Below are positions 40,062 through 48,718 of a DNA stretch of 64,000 nt, piece after piece. The position numbers and the translations under genes were made by a program. How positions within the stretch are numbered: position 1 is the first letter of the stretch; every line of letters starts with the position of its first letter. Source of the stretch: Acinetobacter pseudolwoffii (GTDB lineage Bacteria > Pseudomonadota > Gammaproteobacteria > Pseudomonadales > Moraxellaceae); NCBI RefSeq assembly GCF_002803605.1, contig NZ_PHRG01000003.1:62001-126000 (forward strand). Direction: 5' to 3'. The notes beneath the pieces are model-generated. The model worked only from the letters and a program-made list of their open reading frames with translations, ran no database searches and had not been told where the DNA came from.

Positions 40062-43000
40062 TTATGAATATTGCGGCTGGGATTCAGCCTGATACAGCTC
40101 CAGTGCATCATCCATGCTCATGCCCGCAGGCGGCGGAGGAATATCCACCGGCTTGGCCTGTTCATAGGACACGGCTTTGGCAGCTTTGGACTTGACCTGA
40201 TACTCAATATGCAAGGCTTCTTTACCAAAATAATCACGCAATTTGGCTAGGAGCTCATCCAGTGGGGCGACTTTCCAGTTGAGACCCAGATGCAGTTCAG
40301 TCGTGGCATACGGGTAATCCAGATATAGAATCACCGGAATATGTGCCGACATATCGACATTGCAATAAGGAGTCAGAATCTGCTGCAAGTCACGGCTCAA
40401 GCTCTTGCTGAAATGCTCGGCTGTGAGGGTAATCTTGATGCTATTGGCACGTTTCTGGCGAATTTCATTCAGGCTAAATGCTTTGGTGAGGCGTCCCATC
40501 GGACGGTCAAAGCCTTCACGCTCATAAATTTCACCTTCAATCACCACCACTTTATCGAGCTGGATAATCTCTTTAAAGCGGTTGAAGCGTTCGTGATTGG
40601 CTGAAATCTCAATCCGTGCCGTACCATCATCCAGGGTCATCATCATTCGGTTCGGAAAGTTGGCAATATCCACCACCAATCCTGCAAACACGGTGGTCAC
40701 GCCACGGCGGGTCGGCGTCAGCTCATTGATCTGACTAGGCACAAAGGCTTTTAGTTCATTGCGATACACATCAATCGGGTGGCCGGTTAAATACAGGCCA
40801 AGCGTGTCTTTCTCACCTTTCAGGCGAACTTCATCCGCCCAAGGTTTGACTGGCTTAGATGGCTTGCGCTGAACTTCTTCAACTTCGCCAAACAGGTCCA
40901 TGATGCCGGTTTCACGATTGGAACGTGCCTGTTCCGCAGCTTGAACCGCTTCAGGCAGTTGCGCCATCAGGTCGGCACGGTCAATTCCCAAGCAATCCAG
41001 TGCACCTGAACGAATCAGTGCTTCCAGAGTACGCTTATTGATTTTTTTCAGGTCAATACGGTGACAGAAATCAAACAAGTCACGGAAAGGACCTTCTTGT
41101 GCACGTGAGTCAATCACAGACTGCATCGCCGCTTCACCAACGCCTTTAATCGCCCCCAGACCATAGACAATGGTTTGCTCATCGATAGCATGGAATTGAT
41201 ACAGCGACATATTCACTGACGGCGGCAAAACTTCCAGATTATTCTTGCGACAGTCATCAATCAGGAATACCACGTTGTCGGTGTTCTGCATCTCCGAGGT
41301 CAATACCGCAGACAGGAATTCAGCCGGATAATGCGCTTTCAGCCATGCGGTTTGGTAAGCAACCAAAGCATAGGCAGCCGCATGCGATTTGTTAAAACCA
41401 TAGCCGGCGAACTTTTCCATATAGTCGAAGATATGGTTGGCCGTGGCTTCATCAATGTCTTTTTTCGATGCACCTTCAATAAAGATCTGGCGCTGTTTGA
41501 CCATTTCTTCCGGTTTTTTCTTACCCATGGCACGACGTAACAAGTCCGCGCCACCGAGGGTATAGCCGGCACAATACTGTGCAGCCTGCATTACCTGTTC
41601 CTGATACACCATAATCCCGTAGGTGGGTTCTAGTACGCCTTCAAGCAAGGGATGCAGATATTCAAAATCGCCACCATGCATCCGGTGAATAAAGTCAGGA
41701 ATCAGATCCATCGGACCTGGACGGTATAGTGACACGAAGGCAATAATTTCTTCAAACTTGCTCGGGCGTGCCTCTTTCAGCATCTTCTTCATGCCCACGG
41801 ATTCAAACTGGAATACCGCAGTAGTGTTGGCATTGGCGAAGACCAGATATGCGTCTTTATCTTCAAGCGGGATATAGGCAATATCTAAAGGTTTATCCGC
41901 TTTGATGCGTTTATTAATATTTTTAACCGCATCTTCAATCACGGTCAGGTTACGCAGACCCAAGAAGTCAAACTTCACCAGACCTGCAGATTCGACATCG
42001 TCTTTATCGAACTGTGCCACGCGTCCGGTACCATCGGCATCACACATGACCGCAGAGAAATCGGTAATTTTGGTTGGCGAGATCACCACACCACCGGCGT
42101 GTTTACCGGTGTTTCGGGTAATACCTTCCAGTTTCAGTGCCATTTCCCAGATTTCGGCTGCATCGTCATGGTCTGGATTGGATGGATTTGTGACGATATC
42201 TTTAAGCTGGGGTTCAGCTTCTAGTGACTCAAGCAGGCTTAGACCTAAAGGCTTGGTCGGAATCATTTTCGAGATACGATCCGCCAAGCCATAAGATTTA
42301 CCCAAAACGCGGGCAACATCACGAATCGCACCTTTGGCCGCCATAGTGCCGAATGTTGCAATCTGGGAGACCGCATCACGGCCATAGGTACGTGCTACAT
42401 AGTCAATCACGCGGTCACGGCCTGCGATACAGAAATCGACGTCGAAATCGGGCATCGACACACGTTCCGGGTTCAAGAAACGTTCGAAGAGTAATTCATA
42501 ACGTAGCGGATCAAGATCGGTGATTTTTAAGCTATAAGCCACCAGTGAGCCTGCACCTGAACCACGTCCCGGGCCTACTGGAACGCCGTTACTTTTCGAC
42601 CACTGAATAAAGTCCATCACGATCAGAAAGTAGCCCGGAAACCCCATCGAGTTAATGATATTAATCTCGTACTCGATTCGCTCATCATAAGGTTTGCGAA
42701 CTTCTGGCCAGTGTTCATCACGCTGTTCAGGTGGATACAGGAAATTCAGACGTTCTTCCAGACCTTCTTTGGACAAGTGTGCAAAGAAAGTATCAATGGT
42801 ATGACCTTCAGGAATCGGATAATCCGGCAGAAAGTATTGACCCAGTCGCAATGTGACATTACAGCGTTTGGCAATGTGGTAAGTGTTCTCAATCGCAGAG
42901 GGAATATCCGAGAACAGCTCTGCCATTTCCTCTGCAGATTTAAAATATTGTTCAGGTGAATAGGTTTTAGGGCGGCGGTTATCCCCCAGTACATAACCAT

Positions 43001-43634
43001 CGGCAATGCAGACTCGGGCTTCGTGGGCTTCATAATCATTGCGGGTCATGAAGTGCACGTCGTTATGTGCCACTACACCGATATTATATTTTTTGGCCAG
43101 TTTCACTGCTTCCAGAATAAAGTCATCTTCATCCGGACGGTTGGTGCGGGTCAGGGCGATATAAACGCGATTGCCGAATTTTTCGACCCATTCTTCCAGC
43201 AGTGGTTCGGCTTTTTGCGGATTTGAACTCATCAGCATCTTGCCGACATCGGAATGCATGCCGAGCAGGGCAATCATGTCCTCGGACTGGTTTAAAATCC
43301 ATTGTTTTTGTACGCAGGGAATGTCTAATTGCTGACCACTGATAAAGCCTTCAGACACCAGTTCAGTCAGGTTACGCCAGCCTTTATTGGTCATCGCCAA
43401 TAAGGTCATACGATGTTCGGCATCATTCAGGCGAATTTCAGAACCGAGGATCGGCTTGATGCCTTTGCCTAAGCATTTGCCATAGAACTTGACTGCGGCA
43501 TGCAGGTTAGACAGATCCGTCAGCGCGAGGGCAGGCATCTGTTCTTTTTCGGCAGCTTTGACCAGGTCAGGTATCCGTACGATGGATTCAGTAATCGAAA
43601 ATTCTGTATGAATACCAAGATGAACAAAGTGCAT
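40062..43634 (-). CDS. dnaE: DNA polymerase III subunit alpha
   Basis: 1190 residues, the full-length replicative polymerase. The PHP domain (FVHLGIHTEFSITESIVRIPDLV) is followed by the palm with catalytic acidic residues in PDFDVDFC and VKFDFLGLRNLTV. Then come the fingers (GPGRGSGAGSLVAY; YRPGPMDLIPDFIHR), tandem helix-hairpin-helix (LIRSGALDCLG), the OB fold (TTVFAGLVVDIANFPNRM) and the C-terminal tau-binding domain. It starts about 37 bases upstream of trmJ on the same strand, so read-through is likely. Confidence 0.98.
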   Translation of the reverse strand: MHFVHLGIHTEFSITESIVRIPDLVKAAEKEQMPALALTDLSNLHAAVKFYGKCLGKGIKPILGSEIRLNDAEHRMTLLAMTNKGWRNLTELVSEGFISGQQLDIPCVQKQWILNQSEDMIALLGMHSDVGKMLMSSNPQKAEPLLEEWVEKFGNRVYIALTRTNRPDEDDFILEAVKLAKKYNIGVVAHNDVHFMTRNDYEAHEARVCIADGYVLGDNRRPKTYSPEQYFKSAEEMAELFSDIPSAIENTYHIAKRCNVTLRLGQYFLPDYPIPEGHTIDTFFAHLSKEGLEERLNFLYPPEQRDEHWPEVRKPYDERIEYEINIINSMGFPGYFLIVMDFIQWSKSNGVPVGPGRGSGAGSLVAYSLKITDLDPLRYELLFERFLNPERVSMPDFDVDFCIAGRDRVIDYVARTYGRDAVSQIATFGTMAAKGAIRDVARVLGKSYGLADRISKMIPTKPLGLSLLESLEAEPQLKDIVTNPSNPDHDDAAEIWEMALKLEGITRNTGKHAGGVVISPTKITDFSAVMCDADGTGRVAQFDKDDVESAGLVKFDFLGLRNLTVIEDAVKNINKRIKADKPLDIAYIPLEDKDAYLVFANANTTAVFQFESVGMKKMLKEARPSKFEEIIAFVSLYRPGPMDLIPDFIHRMHGGDFEYLHPLLEGVLEPTYGIMVYQEQVMQAAQYCAGYTLGGADLLRRAMGKKKPEEMVKQRQIFIEGASKKDIDEATANHIFDYMEKFAGYGFNKSHAAAYALVAYQTAWLKAHYPAEFLSAVLTSEMQNTDNVVFLIDDCRKNNLEVLPPSVNMSLYQFHAIDEQTIVYGLGAIKGVGEAAMQSVIDSRAQEGPFRDLFDFCHRIDLKKINKRTLEALIRSGALDCLGIDRADLMAQLPEAVQAAEQARSNRETGIMDLFGEVEEVQRKPSKPVKPWADEVRLKGEKDTLGLYLTGHPIDVYRNELKAFVPSQINELTPTRRGVTTVFAGLVVDIANFPNRMMMTLDDGTARIEISANHERFNRFKEIIQLDKVVVIEGEIYEREGFDRPMGRLTKAFSLNEIRQKRANSIKITLTAEHFSKSLSRDLQQILTPYCNVDMSAHIPVILYLDYPYATTELHLGLNWKVAPLDELLAKLRDYFGKEALHIEYQVKSKAAKAVSYEQAKPVDIPPPPAGMSMDDALELYQAESQPQYS

Positions 43635-44056
43635 AGATGAGTCCCTGCTAAAACTATTAAATAGTTTAACATGGGATTTATTGTTTCAGTTTGAAAATGA
43701 GGGGAAATGCTGAACTTTTAGATTTTAATTAAATGTTGATTTGGGGCTTTGTCCATATCTATAACGAGATGGGATTGTTAACCGAAATTGAATTTCTGAC
43801 TAGCGACATGGATGTCACCAGTTGATCTGATGGCACAAGGGAGTGTCATCAGATCAACAAAGGGGTTTTGTTACTTTTGCCCAGTCAAAAGTAAAAGAAA
43901 ACCGTAAATAGTCGAAGTTTGCTCTTTCTAATATTTAAACAAAAAGCTTTAATAAGACTTAGAATAAATAACTCGATTAGAAAAGTTAAAGTTTCAGAAA
44001 ATAAACGATTTAGAGCTGATAAAAGTTAATAATTTAAATTTAGTATTTTTACTTTC
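43635..44056. repeat. Hairpin-rich intergenic repeat region upstream of dnaE
   Basis: 422 bases without a gene. It holds three inverted repeats: gacatggatgtc (about 43806-43817), a 15-bp stem (43821-43858, gttgatctgatggca / tgtcatcagatcaac, one mismatch), and TTACTTTTG / CAAAAGTAA (43871-43894) inside ggtttt / aaaacc arms. The last resembles the hairpin at 62438-62463. The region looks like remnants of dispersed palindromic elements. The dnaE promoter must lie close to 43640-43700. Confidence 0.55.
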
Positions 44057-45128
44057 GCAGATTCAAATCTCAAGTGCGACACATTTGTAGTTAGTTGAAA
44101 AAGTTAGGTGTATTCGTAGAATCATTGGACTTTTTCAACTCGCAATTGGAAAGCACACAATGAAGAAATACACCCAACTTTCTCAAGATGAAAGATACGA
44201 AATTTATGCTACTTTGAAAAGTAAAAGTTCAATCGCTAGCCTTGCTCGGGAGTTAGGGCGTTCACGATCAACCATCTACCGTGAATTAAAAAGAAATACT
44301 GGGCAACGTGGATATAGAGCTCAACAGGCAGCGAAATTTGCAAGTCAAAGACGGTACCGTCCTTCATCACCCATGACAGCATTTGCCTTCGCTTATATTG
44401 ATTACTTGATTGGCTTGGACTGGTCACCAGAACAAATTTTAGGCGCTTTAACACAACGCGGTTGGCTGGATGTACCTTCACATGAGTGGATTTACCAGTA
44501 CATTTATGAAGATAAATCAAAAGGCGGTAAACTCCACCTACATTTAAGGCATCAGAAGAAATATCGAAAACGAGGTTACAAAAACACGGATCGTAGGGGG
44601 CAAATCATTGATAAAACAAGTATTCATTGCCGAGACCAGGTCATTGATCAACGACAACGTTTAGGAGATTTCGAAGGTGACACTGTAATTGGTAAACATC
44701 ATAAAGGTGCTTTATTAACTCTCGTTGATCGAAAGAGCCTGTACGTACATATTGTTCATTTAGGGCCAACGAGAGCATCCTCTCAAACGATTACTTGTGC
44801 ATTAGATCGTTTACGGATGAGCCATGCTTATAGTGTTACTTTTGATAATGGTAAGGAATTTGCCGAACACAAAAGAATCACTGATGCCGGCATAGATACG
44901 TATTTTGCTGATCCTTACAAGTCTATTCAACGAGCAAGGAATGAAAATACGAATGGTTTAATCCGGCAATATCTGCCAAAATCATCATCGTTTGATGACG
45001 TGTCAAACGAACAAATAGAGCAGATAGAATTTGCACTCAACCATCGTCCTAGAAAAACACTAGGTTGGTATACGCCTAGTGAAGTTATGGCTGGTTTTTA
45101 TACTGTTGCACTTGCCGCTTGAATCCGC
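44057..45128 (+). mobile_element. IS30-family insertion sequence
   Basis: About 1072 bp. Imperfect terminal inverted repeats are visible: the left end gcagattcaaatctcaagtg... (44057 on) matches the reverse complement of the right end (45104-45128) at about 19 of 26 positions, sharing GATTCAA and CAAGTGC. The right repeat overlaps the 3' end of the transposase gene. The exact ends and the 2-3 bp target duplication could not be fixed by eye. Confidence 0.75.
44160..45122 (+). CDS. IS30-family transposase
   Basis: 320 residues. The N-terminal helix-turn-helix is typical of IS30 (YTQLSQDERYEIYATLKSKSSIASLARELGRSRSTIYRELKRN). The DDE RNase H-like core shows GDFEGDTVIG (first Asp), VTFDNGKEFAEH (second Asp) and RARNENTNGLIRQYLPK with the catalytic Glu. 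The C-terminus NHRPRKTLGWYTPSEV is the family hallmark. The frame is intact, so the element may be active. It sits between dnaE and metI. Confidence 0.96.
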   Translation: MKKYTQLSQDERYEIYATLKSKSSIASLARELGRSRSTIYRELKRNTGQRGYRAQQAAKFASQRRYRPSSPMTAFAFAYIDYLIGLDWSPEQILGALTQRGWLDVPSHEWIYQYIYEDKSKGGKLHLHLRHQKKYRKRGYKNTDRRGQIIDKTSIHCRDQVIDQRQRLGDFEGDTVIGKHHKGALLTLVDRKSLYVHIVHLGPTRASSQTITCALDRLRMSHAYSVTFDNGKEFAEHKRITDAGIDTYFADPYKSIQRARNENTNGLIRQYLPKSSSFDDVSNEQIEQIEFALNHRPRKTLGWYTPSEVMAGFYTVALAA

Positions 45129-45159
45129 CCTTTTGAAAGATGAGCAGCATTGTTGCGAA

Positions 45160-45214
45160 AGCTAACAAAAATCTTTTGTTAGCTTGATGATATGTCCATA
45201 TATCACAAGCTAAC
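45160..45214. repeat. Overlapping alternative hairpins beside the IS30 element
   Basis: Three copies of one motif allow two exclusive stems. agctaacaaaa (45160-45170) pairs with ttttgttagct (45174-45184) over 11 bp with a 3-nt loop. gttagcttg (45178-45186) pairs with caagctaac (45206-45214), and the second stem extends inward through tgatat / atatatca. Both stems are perfect in their outer parts. Confidence 0.6.
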
Positions 45215-45303
45215 AGACGACTTCCTGTCGCCGTGGCACGTATCAAATAGTTGCAGGACTTTACTTTGAAATAATGAGAAAGGGTTCGTAAGTATTAAAA
45301 ACA

Positions 45304-45334
45304 ATAAAACCCTCTTTTAGAGGGCTTTATTCAT
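45304..45334. terminator. Rho-independent terminator of metI
   Basis: Stem ccctc / gaggg with a tttta loop, flanked by aataaaa and ctttatt. Downstream of metI on the minus strand. Confidence 0.65.
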
Positions 45335-45348
45335 ACATAAAAAATAGA

Positions 45349-46044
45349 TTAACGAAGTCGGGACAACCAGTCCCCCAGACTTTGTACAATCTGTACCAAA
45401 ATCAATAACACAATCACCGTCATGATCACCACAGAGGTATCGAAACGCTGATAACCGTAAGAAATGGCCAGATCACCGATACCGCCGGCACCGACAGCAC
45501 CCGCCATTGCTGTTGCACCAATCAAGCTGATGGTGGCAGTGGTCAGGTTCAGAATCAGTGAACTACGTGCTTCAGGTAAGACAAACTTGAAGATAATCTG
45601 CATTGGGGTTGCACCCATCGCTTGCGCAGATTCAATAATGCCTTCATTCACTTCCAGTAATGAGGTTTCAACCAAGCGACCAATATAAGGGCCGACATAA
45701 ATAGTCAGTGGTACAATTGCGGCCCAAGTACCAATTGAAGTGCCGACCAAAAACTTGGTCAGCGGAATAACGGCAATCAGTAGAATAATAAATGGTAGTG
45801 AACGTAGCGCATTGACAATCGGATTGAGACCGTGATAAATCACACGATTTTGCAAGATGCCGTTAGGACGCGTCACCACTAAAGTAATTGCCTGAATAAA
45901 ACCCCAGATACAGCCAAACAGCATTGCGAAGAACACCATATGAAAGGTTTCTTGCAGCGCTGTCACAAATTGATCCATCGACAGCGAGCTTTTCCAGAAC
46001 GGCGCAGTAATTGTCGTCAGCCACTGTACAATTAAATCTCTCAT
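45349..46044 (-). CDS. metI: D-methionine ABC transporter permease
   Basis: 231 residues with five to six membrane helices. The EAA loop of ABC permeases is clear (EVNEGIIESAQAMGATPMQIIFKFVLPEARSSLILNLT). MAGAVGAGGIGDLAISYGYQRF is the characteristic MetI ending. It forms the channel of the MetNIQ importer. It overlaps metN by four bases. Confidence 0.95.
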   Translation of the reverse strand: MRDLIVQWLTTITAPFWKSSLSMDQFVTALQETFHMVFFAMLFGCIWGFIQAITLVVTRPNGILQNRVIYHGLNPIVNALRSLPFIILLIAVIPLTKFLVGTSIGTWAAIVPLTIYVGPYIGRLVETSLLEVNEGIIESAQAMGATPMQIIFKFVLPEARSSLILNLTTATISLIGATAMAGAVGAGGIGDLAISYGYQRFDTSVVIMTVIVLLILVQIVQSLGDWLSRLR

Positions 46045-47066
46045 GCCTGTACTCCTGCTTGATCTACCTGTACGCCGTTATCTTTCAGATATTGCACTGC
46101 AGCGCTAATCTCTGCGGAATCACCCAGGAGCTGAATAAACATCTGACCAATCACCGAACCATTAATTTCGGTCATGTTGGCAAACAGGATATTTAAACTG
46201 ATATCAAACTGTTTAATCACGGCCTGAATCACCGTTTCCTGTGCCGAGCTACCAAGGAATTTTAAACAATAAATACTGTGATGATTCTGGTTTTCCAGAT
46301 TATTCAGAATATTGACCGGCAAATGTTGCTGAAGCACGGTTTGAATAAAATTTTTGGTGGTCGGGTGTTGCGGCTGACTGAAGATCTGTAGCGTGCTGCC
46401 GGTTTCAATCACATCACCTTTTTCCATCACAGCGACATAATCACAGACGGTTTCAATTACATCCATTTCATGAGTGACCATGACAATGGTAATACCTTGC
46501 TCTTGATTGATTTTTTTGAGTAATTGCAGAACTGATTTGGTGGTTTGTGGATCGAGTGCCGAAGTTGCTTCATCACAAAGTAAAATCTTGGGATGGTTGG
46601 CAAGGGCACGGGCAATCCCGACGCGCTGTTTTTGACCACCAGACAATTCATCCGGAAAAGCCTGCCGTTTATGTTTCAGGTCAATAAAATCTAATAATTC
46701 TTCGAGGCGTTTTTCCCGTTCAGCCTTGCTCCAGCCCAGAAGCTTCATAGGCATTTCGATATTGGCCGCCACGGTTTTGGTTTGCATTAAATTAAAATGC
46801 TGGAAAATCATGCCGATATTGGCACGTTCTTGACGCAATGTTTTGGCATCAAGTGCGGTAAAATCTGTTCCATTAATGATAATCTGACCTGAGCTTGGAC
46901 GCTCAAGTAAATTAATCAGACGGATGAGGGTACTTTTACCGGCACCACTATAACCGATGATGCCAAAAATACTGCCGGTTGGAATCGATAGATTAATCTG
47001 ATTCAAGGCATGCAAGGTTTGACCCTTAAGCTCATACTGTTTTGAAATATCTTTAAATTCAATCAT
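46041..47066 (-). CDS. metN: Methionine ABC transporter ATP-binding protein
   Basis: 341 residues. Walker A is GYSGAGKSTLIRL, the Q-loop is GMIFQHFNLMQ, the signature is ELSGGQKQRVGIARAL, and Walker B is ILLCDEATSALDPQT, with the switch His in VTHEMDV. A C-terminal NIL/C2 domain (about 265-335) gives allosteric methionine feedback inhibition in the E. coli homologue. A terminator lies between metQ and this gene. Confidence 0.96.
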   Translation of the reverse strand: MIEFKDISKQYELKGQTLHALNQINLSIPTGSIFGIIGYSGAGKSTLIRLINLLERPSSGQIIINGTDFTALDAKTLRQERANIGMIFQHFNLMQTKTVAANIEMPMKLLGWSKAEREKRLEELLDFIDLKHKRQAFPDELSGGQKQRVGIARALANHPKILLCDEATSALDPQTTKSVLQLLKKINQEQGITIVMVTHEMDVIETVCDYVAVMEKGDVIETGSTLQIFSQPQHPTTKNFIQTVLQQHLPVNILNNLENQNHHSIYCLKFLGSSAQETVIQAVIKQFDISLNILFANMTEINGSVIGQMFIQLLGDSAEISAAVQYLKDNGVQVDQAGVQA

Positions 47067-47090
47067 AGTGTCAAAAACTGCATCACGGAT

Positions 47091-47122
47091 AAAAAAACAG
47101 GCAAGAAATCGTCCTTGCCTGT
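47091..47122 (-). terminator. Intrinsic terminator between metQ and metN
   Basis: On the minus strand, a perfect 9-bp stem acaggcaag / cttgcctgt (8-nt loop) is followed by seven T. It lies directly after the metQ stop and 25 bases before metN. It probably reduces but does not abolish read-through, giving more binding protein than transporter. Confidence 0.85.
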
Positions 47123-47142
47123 TCTAAAAGACTATTATAGTA

Positions 47143-48018
47143 CTATTCTGATTCAGTTAAATACGTCACCGGCTTGTTTACTGCAACTTTAGTGCCACCA
47201 AAATTTTCATCGACATACGCTTGAACTGCTGGCGTATGATACAAGGCACCTACTTTTTGCAGTACAGGATCCGTTTGACGATCTGCTGCAACCGCTAATA
47301 CGTTTACATTCATTTTTGTGCTTTGATCAATTGGCTCATAGTAAACCGCATCTTTTAATACGTTTAAACCGCCTTCCATTGCCAGCGTATTGCCTAGCAC
47401 AATCGCATCAACTTCATCTTTTACACGGACTGCAGTTGCCATTTGAATGGGTTTGATCACGATTTTTTTTGCATTTTCAGCCACATCAGCTGTTGTGCCT
47501 TTTACATTGTCAAAGCCAGCTTTTAATTTGACCAGACCTGCCGATTGTAAAAGTAATAACGCGCGTGATTCATTTGCACCGTCGTTTGGAATGGCAATGG
47601 TTGCACCTGTTTTAAACTCATTCAAAGATTTTACTTTGCTTGAGTAAATTCCCATTGGTTCTAAATAGGTGGTAGACAATGGTGCAATTTTTGCTGTATT
47701 GGCATCGTTATACGCAACCATATAGGCATATGACTGGAATGCATTGACATCGATTTCTTTATTGGCAACGGCTGTGTTCATTGACACATAGTCAGTGAAA
47801 TTTTTCACATCAAGTTTAATGCCGGCTGCTTTGGTTTCAGGTAATGTGGCGATATAGCGCCATACATCTGCATCTGAACCGGTCGATGCCATGGTTACGG
47901 TTTGAAGGCCATTCGCATCTTTGGCTTGTGCTGCATCATTGGCAGGCGCTTCTTGTTTGCCACACCCAGTCAAAGTTAATACAGAGGCACTCAATAAAAC
48001 GCCAAGTAATTTTTTCAT
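47143..48018 (-). CDS. metQ: Methionine-binding lipoprotein
   Basis: 291 residues, NlpA/MetQ family. The lipoprotein signal peptide is MKKLLGVLLSASVLTLTGC (lipobox LTGC). The mature domain has GVLLS..TVTMASTGSDADVWRYIA, FTDYVSMNTAVANKEIDVNAFQSYAYM and IPNDGANESRALLLLQSAGLVKLK, which contact methionine in the family. First gene of metQ-metN-metI. Confidence 0.95.
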   Translation of the reverse strand: MKKLLGVLLSASVLTLTGCGKQEAPANDAAQAKDANGLQTVTMASTGSDADVWRYIATLPETKAAGIKLDVKNFTDYVSMNTAVANKEIDVNAFQSYAYMVAYNDANTAKIAPLSTTYLEPMGIYSSKVKSLNEFKTGATIAIPNDGANESRALLLLQSAGLVKLKAGFDNVKGTTADVAENAKKIVIKPIQMATAVRVKDEVDAIVLGNTLAMEGGLNVLKDAVYYEPIDQSTKMNVNVLAVAADRQTDPVLQKVGALYHTPAVQAYVDENFGGTKVAVNKPVTYLTESE

Positions 48019-48459
48019 GAAATTTTCCTAATTTTAATCTTGCCTAGAGTATAAGCATTTTTAAATCGTGTTAAATAAGATTTTTATACGATCTAAGTAT
48101 GTGTCCTGATCGTTGTTGGTACTGGCCTTAAACTAAAAGATCCAAGCCTACAGCAATCGTTCTGGTGAACGCGATCAAGTCAGAAATGCCACAAACCTGA
48201 TTGTAAATAATCTATTTTGGAGAGAAAAAATAGATAGTTTATAAGCACATGAAGTAGTTTGAGCATTCTGGGATTGTCGATATCATAGCAATAAAACTAT
48301 ATTCGATATACTGGATAGCAAAGCCTTGTTTAGCTCTTTAATTGAATAAAAAACCAAGTTGTTTTATAAAATATTAATTAAAACAATATTTTATTTATAT
48401 TAGGGGTATGGTTTTTAGGGAGTTGTTTAAATAGTGAGCTTTATAAGATTTTATCCAAT
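48019..48459. other. AT-rich intergenic region upstream of metQ
   Basis: 441 bases without a gene. The metQ promoter must lie near 48030-48070 (a TATACT-like -10 is visible on the minus strand near 48045). Beyond 48200 the DNA becomes strongly AT-rich and contains a perfect 10-bp inverted repeat (ataaaatatt / aatattttat, 48366-48394). This marks the start of an accessory-looking island that runs to 49921. Confidence 0.4.
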
Positions 48460-48669
48460 CTAAATCATAAAAATGGATATATATGATTTATTGATGGAAT
48501 CAAAGTAGCGTTGCGCTGTTCTAGACATCAGGGTGTTATCTCGATTCAGCTTCTTTGGGAAATAGCACATAACTTCATCGTCTGTGCACATTTGGATAAA
48601 TGGGTCGGTGTCGGAGTCTTTCCATTGGCGGAGGATCAGGCTAGGGGGCTGAATGCTTATGGATGGCAT
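48460..48669 (-). pseudogene. Truncated GNAT acetyltransferase
   Basis: A 69-residue remnant. Residues 1-45 read like the beginning of a RimJ/RimL-type GNAT enzyme (LILRQWKDSDTDPFIQMCTDDEVMCYFPKKL, the usual 'lxLRxw..sD' opening). The acetyl-CoA motif is missing and the frame ends in an unrelated AT-rich tail (SINKSYISIFMI). The 3' two thirds have been lost, probably when neighbouring DNA was gained or deleted. Confidence 0.6.
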
Positions 48670-48718
48670 CGTGGTATTACACTATTATTGACGAATTAAT
48701 TATAACAGAGATGTATTT

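Noticed and set aside
45160..45214. Integron attC site
   Set aside because: The arms gttagct / agctaac do not fit the attC core rule (GTTRRRY / RYYYAAC), and no integrase or cassette gene is nearby.
48019..48459. Possible SAM or methionine riboswitch before metQ
   Set aside because: None of the conserved S-box or SAM-II/III helices could be found in the leader.
48511..48699. 62-residue plus-strand frame upstream of the HEPN-like gene as an antitoxin
   Set aside because: It is antisense to the truncated acetyltransferase and has no ribosome site. Its composition mirrors the opposite coding strand.
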